The notes: generated by a model not told the origin, from the sequence alone. A DNA stretch of 64,000 bases from Verrucomicrobiota bacterium (GCA_014860005.1 JACZKP010000003.1:1-64000); one strand, 5' to 3'; shown: positions 26,301 to 36,299, counted from the stretch's first letter. A program made the numbers and translations.

Positions 26301-27410
26301 TCACTGTTTCTTGCGCTTGTAGTTGACCACCAATCGTCCCGAATCCTGTTCCGTGGCGAATGCCGTTGGCCGCCCCGCTCCCGGCGAAGCGTAGCAAACT
26401 CGAAAACTATCCCCGTCCACCGCGTAGATCGCCAGCAGAGTTCTGCCCTCGTCACTTCCGGTCTTCGGGCGAATGTCCATCTGCTTGGGCTGCTTGGAAG
26501 AATCAAGGCTGAAGTCTCCGCGATCCGTTTCACCGTCCCGATTCACGGTGTATGACTTGCCGGTGATGGTAACGACGACCGACGGCAGATCATAAGACGC
26601 GACGGCCGAACCGTTAAGCTCCGCGCCGGCGATTTCCCAGACGCCCTGCAGCATTTCGAGATCCGCCGCCGCACTTACAGCCGACATCGTTTTGAGGCGA
26701 AGGTCTTTGAATTCCACTTTCATCGGCGGGCCCGCGTGAACCTGGAGCGCGATTACGCCGGACTTGACCCGCTTGGCTTCACACTCGTCAATCACGTCCA
26801 CCGTCTGCTTGCCGTTGATGAAATGCTGGAAGTGATTGCCCCTGGCGATAATGACATAGTCGTTCCAATCGTCCTTCTTGATGGCGGCTTGAATGTCCTC
26901 CGACTTGCCGAGCGAGCCGACCACCTGCTTTTTGCAGTCCTTGTCCCAAACGACTTTCTCGCCGCGACCCGCCATGATGCCGCGACCACCGGCCACGCCA
27001 CCTTCATCGTAGAGAATGCCGCTGTAGTTCGGCCCGGCCTCGAAATCCGCCTGATACCCGCCGACGATCCAGGTTTGTTGATTCGTGACCTTGCTCCGGT
27101 ATTGCACGCCGGAGTTGGCGTGATCGTTGTTCGGCGCGAAGCGGTAGGAGAAGCGCATTTCAAAATCGCTCACGTCGCCACCCGTCCAGACCAGAAACGT
27201 GTTGCCCTTGGTCGGATTCTCCGCCGTGGTCTGGCCCACGATGGCCCCATCCTTAACCGACCAGAATTTTTTGTTGCCGTCCCAGCCGGTGAGGTCTTTG
27301 CCGTTGAAGATGGGCTTGAAACCTTCTTCCGCCGCGGTGGCGGACGGGCGGCTCATGGGAATCAGGAACATGGCGCTCAGAGCGAGCGCGCAAGCGAGTT
27401 GTTTTTTCAT
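26301..27410 (-). CDS. Secreted DUF1080 (3-keto-disaccharide hydrolase) with TIGR03067 domain
   Basis: A 369-residue protein with a signal peptide (1-27). The DUF1080 concanavalin-like domain (about 30-240) has F-N-G-K-D-L-T-G-W, S-G-V-Q-Y-R, G-Y-Q-A-D, N-D-Y-V-I-I-A-R-G-N-H-F and the end motif V-E-F-K-D-L-R-L-K. Members of this family are named 3-keto-disaccharide hydrolases. A TIGR03067 domain follows (about 250-369; L-Q-G-V-W-E-I, V-V-V-T-I-T-G-K-S-Y), a small domain of unknown function common in Planctomycetes and Verrucomicrobia. It lies 19 bp after the epimerase and 25 bp before thuA, consistent with one glycoside-degrading operon. Confidence 0.92.
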   Translation of the reverse strand: MKKQLACALALSAMFLIPMSRPSATAAEEGFKPIFNGKDLTGWDGNKKFWSVKDGAIVGQTTAENPTKGNTFLVWTGGDVSDFEMRFSYRFAPNNDHANSGVQYRSKVTNQQTWIVGGYQADFEAGPNYSGILYDEGGVAGGRGIMAGRGEKVVWDKDCKKQVVGSLGKSEDIQAAIKKDDWNDYVIIARGNHFQHFINGKQTVDVIDECEAKRVKSGVIALQVHAGPPMKVEFKDLRLKTMSAVSAAADLEMLQGVWEIAGAELNGSAVASYDLPSVVVTITGKSYTVNRDGETDRGDFSLDSSKQPKQMDIRPKTGSDEGRTLLAIYAVDGDSFRVCYASPGAGRPTAFATEQDSGRLVVNYKRKKQ

Positions 27411-27429
27411 AATCTTGGGGGTTGACGAA

Positions 27430-28275
27430 TTACTTCAGTGTCCGCTTCAAAAACTGCACGCCTTTCACGGCGATTTCATTCCGCGTCGGCTCCATGCGCC
27501 GCCAGATGGCCGCCGCGCGCGCAATCACTTTGACGTCGGTGGTGAACGATTCAATCACCACGTCGCCTTTGTAGCCCACTTCCTTGAGCGCCTTCGCAAT
27601 CGGTTTCCAGTCAATGTGATCGTTGCCCGGTGTGCCGCGGTCGCTGCCGCAGGCGTGGAAATGGCCAAGCAACTTGCCCGCCTTGCGAATCGCCGCGGCT
27701 TGGTTCTTTTCCTCGATGTTCATGTGGAACGTGTCGAGATGCAATTTGAGCGCCGGGCGGCCGACGGCTTTGACCATCTTGAGCGCCTGATCGCAAGTGT
27801 TGATGAAGTCGGTTTCGAAACGGTTGAGCGGTTCGAGGCAAACCTGCTTGCCGTGTTTCTCCGCGTATTGGCAGAGCGTTTTAAGATGCTTCACCACCGT
27901 GGCCCATTGTTTCTTGTATTCCTCCGGCGGCACCGCGTCGGCGCGGCCCACGGCGGAATACACTGGTCCAATAAGCGACGGGCAATCGAGCACCACCATC
28001 TGATCAATGATCGTGCGCAGATATTCCAACCCGGTTTTCTGTTGCTCGGGCGTGCCGCGCAAATCGCGATCCGGCCCCATGCAGGCGCAGACCGAACCGC
28101 AGACCAGCCCGTGCCGGTCCAACTCGCGCTTTACGTGCGCAGGATCAATGTGTGACGGGTCCTCGATGGGAATCTCGACGGAATCAAAGCCCCAGCGTTT
28201 GAATTGTCCGAACAGCTTGGTGCTCGCGTTGGTGAACGGTGACGTGAAGAGAAACGAATTGATGCCAAATCTCAT
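27430..28275 (-). CDS. D-tagatose/D-psicose 3-epimerase-like sugar isomerase
   Basis: A 281-residue cytoplasmic TIM-barrel protein. Metal and catalytic residues match D-tagatose 3-epimerase: Glu in C-L-E-P-L-N-R-F-E, Asp and His in L-H-L-D-T-F-H-M-N-I-E-E, His in H-F-H-A-C-G-S-D-R-G, and Glu in V-V-I-E-S-F. These enzymes epimerise ketoses at C3. In a DUF1080/ThuA context, a role on 3-keto sugars is plausible but is inference. ATG 28275 (M-R-F-G-I-N-S) is the family start; the open frame runs 135 codons upstream without homology. First gene of the operon. Confidence 0.9.
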   Translation of the reverse strand: MRFGINSFLFTSPFTNASTKLFGQFKRWGFDSVEIPIEDPSHIDPAHVKRELDRHGLVCGSVCACMGPDRDLRGTPEQQKTGLEYLRTIIDQMVVLDCPSLIGPVYSAVGRADAVPPEEYKKQWATVVKHLKTLCQYAEKHGKQVCLEPLNRFETDFINTCDQALKMVKAVGRPALKLHLDTFHMNIEEKNQAAAIRKAGKLLGHFHACGSDRGTPGNDHIDWKPIAKALKEVGYKGDVVIESFTTDVKVIARAAAIWRRMEPTRNEIAVKGVQFLKRTLK

Positions 28276-28742
28276 GCCGCGAAGCGTAGTCCGGCGGCCC
28301 CCACTGTCAAAAGCAAATTGCACCACTCGGGAATCCAGGCAGAGTTTGCGAGCCAGTTTTCTCAACGAGGCGGGTTGCTCGAACGGACAAGATATGTAGG
28401 CATTTTGCCAAGAAGTGGTTGGCACTTTTTCTGGAATGGTTGGCGAATAGATTTGTGATTGCTGGACTTTACAGCGGAGAGTCCAGGGTAAACTCACCGT
28501 GTCCGCGAGGAGGGGGTGTTGGGCTATGAGAACTACCCGCGCCGCCGCCTCATTCCTGCCGACGGCTTTCGCGTCCCTTCCCCCGCTCCCAAATACCACA
28601 ACGGGATTCCCGGTTAAACCCGGCAAGGTGGTGAACTCCCTGCCAGTGGCAAGCCGCACGGAGACAAGTGCAAGCCCCATCTCTTGCTCAGGATCAGCAG
28701 TTTGACACGAAACAACCGGATTCAGCGCTCAACCAGAAACGC
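28276..28742. other. Intergenic region upstream of the sugar operon
   Basis: 467 bp between divergent units. It should hold the sugar-operon promoter on the minus strand. I see no confident -35/-10 pair, no repeat and no convincing frame. Confidence 0.5.
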
Positions 28743-29026
28743 ATGAAAACAAATCCGAAACCCCAAACACTCCACCCAGATAACAATATGAAACCAACGA
28801 AATCAAAACCCCGCAGTTTCCTGGCCGGCACTCTCAGCGGCTTCACCACTGCCTGGACAGTCCTGGTATCAATCCCATTTGCCGCGACGTGTTTCGCGGC
28901 CCCCGGAATAAGTATCACCGCCCGTCGGAAGGCGGAGCGTTCACGGCCGGCAGCGGCATTTCCCTGCAAGCGTTGGTGACAACCGGGGTGACGGGCAATT
29001 TCCAATTCTTCCGCCTGCAGCGGTAA
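28743..29026 (+). pseudogene. Decayed secreted-protein gene with frameshift
   Basis: The frame from ATG 28743 gives a signal-peptide-like start (M-K-T-N-P-K ... F-A-A-T-C-F-A-A-P-G), then runs into Arg-rich nonsense. In another frame from about 28913, the sequence reads R-P-S-E-G-G-A-F-T-A-G-S-G-I-S-L-Q and ends F-Q-F-F-R-L-Q-R-stop, the C-terminal tail type shared by the secreted proteins here. Signal and tail are thus joined by a frameshift with the middle deleted. Confidence 0.6.
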
Positions 29027-29037
29027 CGAACTGCAAA

Positions 29038-29097
29038 ATGCTCTCGTACCTCATGCCGATGGCCAACACCGGGCCGCGCTTCTTGCGCGTGCGCCAA
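29038..29097 (+). pseudogene. Second tail remnant
   Basis: About 20 codons reading Y-L-M-P-M-A-N-T-G-P-R-F-L-R-V-R-Q directly follow the first remnant. This again matches the F-x-R-V-R-Q tail, for example the end of the RHS protein downstream. It is likely debris of a tandem array of secreted genes. Confidence 0.5.
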
Positions 29098-29141
29098 TCA
29101 AGAACATGTCAAATGAACCTCCCACCCAATACAGGACCACC

Positions 29142-32100
29142 ATGAAAACAGACTCGAAATCCATGTCTTCGCCGCGAAAAGCCGGGACCACCGACACGGC
29201 GTTTCACAAACGAATCACTATTGTCGTCGGCGTGTTGTTCGCCGCCTCATTGCTGCGCGTTTCCGCCGAGGGATTGGACGTCACGAATAATCTCGCGCTC
29301 CCGGCCGGGGTTCATGTGTTTGACGCCGTCACGGTTCGCAGCAATGCGACTCTGACTTTGTTGGGTAATCCCGCCACGGGCGAGGGCGTGACCATCGTTG
29401 CGACGAATGTCACGGTCGAAGCGGGAGCAACCATTTCGGCCGCGGGCCAGGGGTTTCCGTCTCAGCAGGGCCCGGGCGGCAGCACCAACGAGAACGCGGG
29501 CGCATCCCACGGCGGACGCGGAGGCAGGGTGACGTCGACCGACGCCGGCTATGGATCCGCCACGCATCCGGTGACGCTCGGGAGCGGCGGGGAGCCGGGC
29601 ACGGGCGCGGGTGGAGGCGCGATTCGTCTGATGGTCAGCGGCGCGCTCCAACTCGACGGAACGATCAGCGCCGACGCGACTGGCTCCGGGCACGCCGGCG
29701 GCAGTGTGCTCATCGAAACCGGCACCCTCGTCGGCTCAGGCTCCATTCACGCAAACGGCACCCGTGGCGTCTGCTGGGATTGCACCGCGCATTTCCCCGG
29801 CGGCGGCGGCGGGCGCATCGCGGTTCACTACACGACGCAGGATTTCACGGGAAGCGTGCGCGCTCTCGGTGGCCCGGACAGCAAGGGCGGACTCTCATCC
29901 GCAGCCACGGGCGAAAACGGCACGGTGGGCTGGTTCGACGTGTCCAATCCCGCCCAAGTGCGCTTTACGGCGGGACATGCGTGGCGGTTTCAAGCCAATG
30001 ATGCGGTGGGCGGAGAAATCGGCTTCTACGACATTGATTTGGTGGACTCGACTGCCACGGTGGAAGCCGGCGTCAACCTCGTGCGAGCAGAACGTGATTT
30101 CCGGATTCGCGGAACGGAAACCAATTCGTCCTGGCTCGGCCTCTATGCGCCGAGCGGCACGCTCTCGGTCGTTGCGAGCAATCTGACGGTGGAAACGAAC
30201 TGCACGATTGATGTCAGCGGCAAAGGCTTTGCGCCCCGGCAGGGCCCGGGCACACCCATCCCGGAACTTTCGGGCGCCAGCCACGGGGGCCGCGGCGGCG
30301 GACCGCAGGCGCGAGCGGCGTATGGTTCGGCGGTGCGACCGACGGAACTCGGCAGCGGCGGCTGGAATTCAGCCGGAGGCGGGGCTATCGCGCTGGTGGT
30401 GTCCGCGACTCTCCAACTCGACGGCACGCTCACGGCGAACGGCCTGATCGGAGGCGGTGCCAGCGCCGGTGGAAGCATTCTGCTGGAGGTAGGCGAGCTG
30501 GCCGGTGGCGGCTCGATCCAAGCCAACGGCGGAGTTGGGGAGTGTCCAGCGTGCTCGTTTGATATTCACGGCGGCAGCGGGGGGCGCGTCGCCGTTCACT
30601 ACTTCACGAACTCCTTTTCCGGGACCGTGGCAGCGCGAGGCGGACGGGACAACCGCAGCGGACCAAGCGGACCCGGCGGCGAGAACGGCACGGTCGGTTG
30701 GTTCGACGTGTCGAATCCTGCCCAGGTGCGCTTCACGGCGGGACATGCGTGGCGGTTTCAAGCCAATGATGCGATGGGCGGAGAAATCGTCTTTTACGAC
30801 ATCGTCCTGTACGATTCCGTCGCCTCGGTCGAGGACGGGGTGAGGGTCCGAGCCGGGCGCGATTTCATCCTGAGCCGGAGCGCGGAAACCAACACCGCGA
30901 CGCTGGGGCTTTACGAACCGAGCGGCACGCTGACTTTGGCGGCGCAGAACCTTATAGTGAACACCGGGTGCGTCGTCTCGGTGACGGGAAAAGGATTCGG
31001 CCCGGGCGCCGGCCCGGGCACTGGGGCAACTGATTCGGGTGCGGGTCACGGCGGGCGCGGCGGCAGCGCCTTTGGTCCGGGAGGTCCGGCTTATGGCTCG
31101 GAGCGATATCCGGTGACGTGGGGAAGCAGCAGCGAAGACCCGGGCGGCCGCGGCGGCGGAGCGTTGCACATCACCGTTGATCAAGTCTTGCACGTTGACG
31201 GCACGCTTTCGGCGAACGCAACGCAAGGAGGCGGCGGCGGCAGTTCGGGCGGAAGCATTCTGCTCGAAGCGCGGCGCGTCGAAGGAACCGGCGGCATCGA
31301 GGCCAATGGCGGACGCGGAGGATGCTTCAGTTGCAGCAGGGGCATTGCCGGAGGTGGCGGTGGACGCGTGGCCATTCAATTCGCGGAACAGGCTTTTTCC
31401 GGGACGGCGCAGGCGCTGGGTGGCCCGAGCAACAAGAACACTCCGAGCGGCGAAACCGGCACGGTATTGTGGGCGCGCGAAATCCCCATCGCCATCGGTG
31501 GCAGCGTCAGCATCGCGCATGAGGCGCTGGTGCATTACACCTTCCGGCTCGATTGGCCGGGCGGCGCGGAGAACGCGGTGCTCGTGCGTATGACGCCGGT
31601 CGGAGCGAGCGGCGATTGGCTCCTGAATGGACAATTTGCGCAGCCGCCCACGGTGCAATCCACGGCATGGCGCGGGCTGGCCTTGGCCGGAATTCCCGTG
31701 CTGGAAATGCTCGTGCCGTTGAACGCGGCGGGCGCTTACTACTTCGACGTTTTTAACCAGGCATGGCCGGTGAGCGGCTCGTTCACCTTGGAAGTTCTTG
31801 ATGTCGCGCGCTATGTGCCGCCGGTGTTTCTCGGAACCGGCAGCACTGCGGGGAACACCACGCTGCAAATCTCCGGCATCGGCTTTGAGCCGGGGATGCG
31901 CGTCGAATTCAGAAACAATCTCGGGCAACTGTTACGTTCCTTTACTCCCACGTCTGTCAGTTCGCTCGGACTGACGCTCACCGCAAACTTGCAGGGCCTT
32001 TCGCCACAAGTGGTGAACGTCGCCGTCGTCTGGCCGGACCATCACGAAACCCTCCTGACTCAGGTGTTCGAGATCAATGGGAACCCGCCGGGCCGGATCA

Positions 32101-35100
32101 AAATCACGACGACGCTTCCCGCGGCGGTCCGGGCTTTGCGCACCTACACGATGCAGGTGACCGTGACGAACGTCGGGGACAGCGACGTGCCGGTGCCGCT
32201 GTTGCGCATCAAGAGCGATCAGGATCGCGCGATGAGGCTCTCCACGGCCGACCCCTTTATTCGCCGGCCCATGTTGGTCGTGCCGCTGCGAGCGGCAGCG
32301 CCCTTCGATGTACTGCCGCCCCGCGCGAGCATTCAGTTTCCGGTGCAATACATTCCGGAAGGCGACGCGCACGCGCGAAACACGTTCACGGTTGAATCAC
32401 TCATCGAGTCGGCCGGGGCGCTCGATTGGGCGGCGCTGAAGACCGCATGGAAACCCGCCGCTCTTTCCGCCACCGCGTGGGACCTCATCTGGGAGAATTT
32501 CACGAGTCGGGCCGGCGCCACGTGGGCCGAGTTCGCGGAGACGATGCGGGCCGATGCCCGGTTTCTCGCCGAGCATCGGAATCCCACGCTCGATTTGCGC
32601 CGGCTGCTGGATTTGGAATTTGCCGCCGCCGCCGCCAGCACTGGCGTGGGCGAACCGCGCCTCGCGCAACTGGATGCCAGCGCGCCGAGCGACGATCCCC
32701 GTTTGTTCTTCGCCCGGCTAAACAGCAACGTCGCTTTCTCGCGCTCCGAGCCGGGGCCGTTCGGTTCGGGTTGGTCGCACAATTTCGACTACCTGCTCTC
32801 GCAGCCGAGCGCTAATTCAGTGCTCATCCGGCAGCCGGGCCATTTTTATCGGCGCTTTTTCAAATCGCCGAAAGGGCACTGGGCGCCGTTCCGCCACGAT
32901 CACGGCATTCTGACGGAAACGAATGGCGGCTTTGAACTGAAGGATGGTTTGGCGACGCAAGTCTTCGCCGGCTCGGGCCGGCTCGTCAGCATCCGGCGAC
33001 CGGACGGGCGCGCGCTCACGCTCACCTACACGGCGGGCAAGTTGGTTTCCATCGCGCACGCGAACGGCGGGTCATTTGCGCTCGCGTATAGCGGTGATTG
33101 GATTTCGACGCTCACCGATCACGCCGGACAGGTCACGACGTACGAATACAAGGACGGAAAACTTTGGCGCGTGACCCATCCCGGCGGCGGCACGCACGAG
33201 TTCAGCTATGTGACGTCGGGGCCCGCACGCAACGCCATCGCGGCGATGACCGTCCCGGGCGGACGGCAACGGGTGTTCACTTACGATGCGACCGGACGCC
33301 TCGCCGGCCAATCCTGGCAAGGCGGCACTGATCCTATTGCCTACACGTACCCAGACATCGGCACTGTGGCGGCGGCGGACTTTTTTGGCGGCGCGCGTCG
33401 GGTCGCGTTCAACAGCGACGACTTTCCGCTCACGGTCACCACGCCCACGGGCACCGATTTGCGGTTCACGTACCGCGAGGAAGAGCGGACGAGCCAGCTC
33501 GAGCTTCCCGACGGCGGGCTGTTCCGCCTGGAATACGACAGCTTTGGAAATCCGCTGGCACTCAGCGATCCGCTGGGCCTGCAATCCCGGATGGAGTTCA
33601 CGCCGGCGACGGGACGGCTTCGCTGGTTCGAGGACGGGCTCGGGCTGCGGACCGAGTTCGGCTACAACACCGCGGGCAATTTGACCTCGATGCAGTTCGC
33701 GGACGGATCGACCCGCGCCTATCAACGCAACATCGACGGTCGCGTGGGCAGCATTGTCAATGCTCGCGGACAAACCATCGCGTTCATCCGCGACACTGTT
33801 AGCGGGCGCGTGGTGGAAAAACATTTGCCCGGAACCAACACCGTGAACTTCGCCTACGATGGCGCCGGGTTGATTGAACAGTTCACCGATTCCGCCGGCT
33901 CGACCTCGCTGGCTTACGACGCGCGCCATCGGCTCACCAACATCGTTTATCCAAACGGCGGTTCGTGGGCGCTGGAGTTCGATGCCAGTGGCCGCGTCAC
34001 CCGGATGAGCGATGACACCGGGTTCAGTCTCCAATACGTCCACGATGCGCGCGGACGTCTGTCCGAGATTCGGGACGCAGCCAGTAATCTCATCATCAGT
34101 TACACCTACGATGGTGCCGGTCGGCTGACACGCGAGAACCGCGGCAACAGCACGGCGACCACCTACACCTACAACCCGGATGGCAGGATTACCGAATTGA
34201 CCCATCTCGCGCCGGGCGACCTACCGCAGGAGCGGTTCCGCTATGGTTACAACGTCAACGGAAAATGCGTTGCGGTCACGAACCTCGCTGGGCAGCGGAC
34301 CACGTTCGCGTATGACGGCACGGGCCGCCTCACGCGTGCGGATTATCCGGGCGGCGCTTTCGAGAGTTACAGTTACGACGCGGCTGGCAACCGCACACAA
34401 GTCGCCTCGACCAACGGTATGGTCAGTTTCGTCACCGGCAGCTTGAATCAGTATCGAACTGTCGGCGGGCAAACCCTTACTTACGACGCGGACGGCAATC
34501 TGACAGACGACGGGAACCGTCAGTGCGCTTACGACGCGGAAGGCAGGTTGACGTCGGTCACAAACGGTCCCGCGACGTGGACGTATGACTACGACGGTTT
34601 CGGTCAGCGGCGTTCCGTAACGAACGGAGTGGCGGCGAACCGCTTCCTGAACGATCCCACCGGCCTCGGCTGGGTGGTCGCGGAGTACGACGCGGACGGT
34701 CAGTTGGTCGCGCGCTACATTCGCGGCGCACGGCTCGTGGCGAAGTTGGATTCGTTTGGCGGAATTTATTATTACGGCTTCGACCGTTCCGGACACACGC
34801 GGCTCGTCACCGATTCGGCGGGCGCAATGCTCAATCAATACGCCTATTCCCCCTTTGGAACCGAACTGGATTCGACCAGCGCCGTGCCCAATCCGTATCG
34901 GTTCGCCGGTGCGTTCGGCGTCGCGACCGAAGCCAACGGCCTGGTCTTCATGCGCCACCGATACTATGCCCCCGGGTTGGGGCGGTTTATTTCTCCGGAC
35001 CCAACCGGGCTGGCCGGCAGTATGCATCCCTACGCTTACGCGGCCAACGATCCCGTGAATCTAACCGATCCCGACGGACTCAGCACGGTGACGGACGTTG

Positions 35101-36299
35101 CCGTGGACGTGGTCTTCGGTGACACGCCATCCGTGATCCCTTCCGTCAACGACGTGGTGCTGGACCCGGCAGTGGATTGGACCTTCAACAAAATCAACGA
35201 GGTGACCACCCTGCCCGAGAACCAAAGCCCGCAGTTCGAGGCGCTCAAGGAACAGCAGGAAATGTTCGACGAGATTTTCCCCGACCGTAATCTGTTCTCC
35301 GACTCGCAGCGCCAGGAGGCGGAGAAAGGGCTGCAGGAGGCCGCCAAGAATGTCATCAAGGACACCATCGGAGTGCTCACCGACCCCGTGGACACGCTCA
35401 AGGACATTTTTAAGCGGGCGGTGAAGGAAGTTCTCGACCCGGAAAACGGCGGCGATCTGCCGGACGATCAGATGAAAGAGGAGGAGGAGGCGGAATCGCA
35501 GACCGTGACGCCGGGCGATCCAAACGAAAAAGTGGGTTGGTCCGCGGCGGGTTGGCCGGGCATCACAACCGCGACGCAGACGCTGCACTACGTGATCTAT
35601 TTCGAGAACGATCCGAAGATCGCTTCCGCGCCCGCCCAGGAGGTCATCATCGAAGACGCGCTCGACGCAAACCTCGACTGGTCCACTTTCCGCGTCGAGG
35701 AAATCGCTTGGGGCGACACGACGGTGGCGATTCCGGCGGACGCGAGTTCGCTGGAGACGCGCGTGACCGTTCGCGATTACCGCGCCGCGCTGGACAAGAC
35801 GTGGTGGGTGGATGTCTCCGCGCAAGTGGATGCCATCGGCACCGCGCGCTGGATCTTCCGCACGCTGGATCCGCTGACAGGCGATTTGCCGGAAGACGCT
35901 TTGGCCGGCTTCCTGCCCGTGAACGACGCGACTGGCCGCGGTCAAGGCCACGTGACGTTCAGCATTCGTCCCTACGCGACGACGGCGATAGGCAGCCAGA
36001 TCATCAACCGGGCTGTGATCTACTTTGACACCGAAGCGCCCATTCAAACGGGCGATGTCCTTTTCACGATTGCGTCCCAGCCTCCGATTGTCCTGCAAGC
36101 GGTCAGCCATTCCGGTGGCGGCCTCCGCTTCTACTTCCAGACCCAGCCCGGCGCCACCTACACCGTCGAATACAACGACGACCTGAACACGATGAACTGG
36201 GTTTTCGACCACACGATCATTGGGGACGGCTCGCTCCTGCCATGCCTGATCCCGACGACCAACGCCACCCAACGCTTCTTCCGCGTGCGACAGCCGTGA
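29142..36299 (+). CDS. Giant secreted RHS/YD-repeat protein
   Basis: About 2385 residues. ATG 29142 (M-K-T-D-S-K) gives a basic N-terminus and a signal segment (I-V-V-G-V-L-F-A-A-S-L-L-R-V-S-A). Residues ~45-790 hold three glycine-rich modules; copies 1 and 2 are in step at 256 residues, with N-P-A-Q-V-R-F-T-A-G-H-A-W-R repeated. A CARDB-like segment follows, then the RHS core (about 1180-1980): S-G-W-S-H-N-F-D-Y, many Y-D-x-x-G-R-L units and the closing A-P-G-L-G-R-F-I-S-P-D-P-T-G-L. The usual polymorphic toxin position instead carries a helical Glu/Asp-rich linker, a D-P-N-E-K-V-G domain with I-Y-F-E-N-D-P, and the shared F-F-R-V-R-Q tail. No immunity gene is seen. It is probably a surface or matrix protein. 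Confidence 0.88.
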   Translation: MKTDSKSMSSPRKAGTTDTAFHKRITIVVGVLFAASLLRVSAEGLDVTNNLALPAGVHVFDAVTVRSNATLTLLGNPATGEGVTIVATNVTVEAGATISAAGQGFPSQQGPGGSTNENAGASHGGRGGRVTSTDAGYGSATHPVTLGSGGEPGTGAGGGAIRLMVSGALQLDGTISADATGSGHAGGSVLIETGTLVGSGSIHANGTRGVCWDCTAHFPGGGGGRIAVHYTTQDFTGSVRALGGPDSKGGLSSAATGENGTVGWFDVSNPAQVRFTAGHAWRFQANDAVGGEIGFYDIDLVDSTATVEAGVNLVRAERDFRIRGTETNSSWLGLYAPSGTLSVVASNLTVETNCTIDVSGKGFAPRQGPGTPIPELSGASHGGRGGGPQARAAYGSAVRPTELGSGGWNSAGGGAIALVVSATLQLDGTLTANGLIGGGASAGGSILLEVGELAGGGSIQANGGVGECPACSFDIHGGSGGRVAVHYFTNSFSGTVAARGGRDNRSGPSGPGGENGTVGWFDVSNPAQVRFTAGHAWRFQANDAMGGEIVFYDIVLYDSVASVEDGVRVRAGRDFILSRSAETNTATLGLYEPSGTLTLAAQNLIVNTGCVVSVTGKGFGPGAGPGTGATDSGAGHGGRGGSAFGPGGPAYGSERYPVTWGSSSEDPGGRGGGALHITVDQVLHVDGTLSANATQGGGGGSSGGSILLEARRVEGTGGIEANGGRGGCFSCSRGIAGGGGGRVAIQFAEQAFSGTAQALGGPSNKNTPSGETGTVLWAREIPIAIGGSVSIAHEALVHYTFRLDWPGGAENAVLVRMTPVGASGDWLLNGQFAQPPTVQSTAWRGLALAGIPVLEMLVPLNAAGAYYFDVFNQAWPVSGSFTLEVLDVARYVPPVFLGTGSTAGNTTLQISGIGFEPGMRVEFRNNLGQLLRSFTPTSVSSLGLTLTANLQGLSPQVVNVAVVWPDHHETLLTQVFEINGNPPGRIKITTTLPAAVRALRTYTMQVTVTNVGDSDVPVPLLRIKSDQDRAMRLSTADPFIRRPMLVVPLRAAAPFDVLPPRASIQFPVQYIPEGDAHARNTFTVESLIESAGALDWAALKTAWKPAALSATAWDLIWENFTSRAGATWAEFAETMRADARFLAEHRNPTLDLRRLLDLEFAAAAASTGVGEPRLAQLDASAPSDDPRLFFARLNSNVAFSRSEPGPFGSGWSHNFDYLLSQPSANSVLIRQPGHFYRRFFKSPKGHWAPFRHDHGILTETNGGFELKDGLATQVFAGSGRLVSIRRPDGRALTLTYTAGKLVSIAHANGGSFALAYSGDWISTLTDHAGQVTTYEYKDGKLWRVTHPGGGTHEFSYVTSGPARNAIAAMTVPGGRQRVFTYDATGRLAGQSWQGGTDPIAYTYPDIGTVAAADFFGGARRVAFNSDDFPLTVTTPTGTDLRFTYREEERTSQLELPDGGLFRLEYDSFGNPLALSDPLGLQSRMEFTPATGRLRWFEDGLGLRTEFGYNTAGNLTSMQFADGSTRAYQRNIDGRVGSIVNARGQTIAFIRDTVSGRVVEKHLPGTNTVNFAYDGAGLIEQFTDSAGSTSLAYDARHRLTNIVYPNGGSWALEFDASGRVTRMSDDTGFSLQYVHDARGRLSEIRDAASNLIISYTYDGAGRLTRENRGNSTATTYTYNPDGRITELTHLAPGDLPQERFRYGYNVNGKCVAVTNLAGQRTTFAYDGTGRLTRADYPGGAFESYSYDAAGNRTQVASTNGMVSFVTGSLNQYRTVGGQTLTYDADGNLTDDGNRQCAYDAEGRLTSVTNGPATWTYDYDGFGQRRSVTNGVAANRFLNDPTGLGWVVAEYDADGQLVARYIRGARLVAKLDSFGGIYYYGFDRSGHTRLVTDSAGAMLNQYAYSPFGTELDSTSAVPNPYRFAGAFGVATEANGLVFMRHRYYAPGLGRFISPDPTGLAGSMHPYAYAANDPVNLTDPDGLSTVTDVAVDVVFGDTPSVIPSVNDVVLDPAVDWTFNKINEVTTLPENQSPQFEALKEQQEMFDEIFPDRNLFSDSQRQEAEKGLQEAAKNVIKDTIGVLTDPVDTLKDIFKRAVKEVLDPENGGDLPDDQMKEEEEAESQTVTPGDPNEKVGWSAAGWPGITTATQTLHYVIYFENDPKIASAPAQEVIIEDALDANLDWSTFRVEEIAWGDTTVAIPADASSLETRVTVRDYRAALDKTWWVDVSAQVDAIGTARWIFRTLDPLTGDLPEDALAGFLPVNDATGRGQGHVTFSIRPYATTAIGSQIINRAVIYFDTEAPIQTGDVLFTIASQPPIVLQAVSHSGGGLRFYFQTQPGATYTVEYNDDLNTMNWVFDHTIIGDGSLLPCLIPTTNATQRFFRVRQP
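29913..30030 (+). repeat. RHS module repeat, copy 1 core
   Basis: Nearly identical DNA recurs at 30681-30798, offset 768 bp (256 codons). It encodes N-G-T-V-G-W-F-D-V and the following A-Q-V-R-F segment. DNA identity much higher than in the flanking module sequence suggests recent conversion or duplication. Confidence 0.8.
30681..30798 (+). repeat. RHS module repeat, copy 2 core
   Basis: Partner of 29913-30030. The third module (about 30840-31470) lacks this block and is more diverged. Confidence 0.8.

Noticed and set aside
30369..31928. 519-residue minus-strand frame in the RHS gene
   Set aside because: Antisense of glycine-rich repeats, giving Ala/Arg-rich nonsense.
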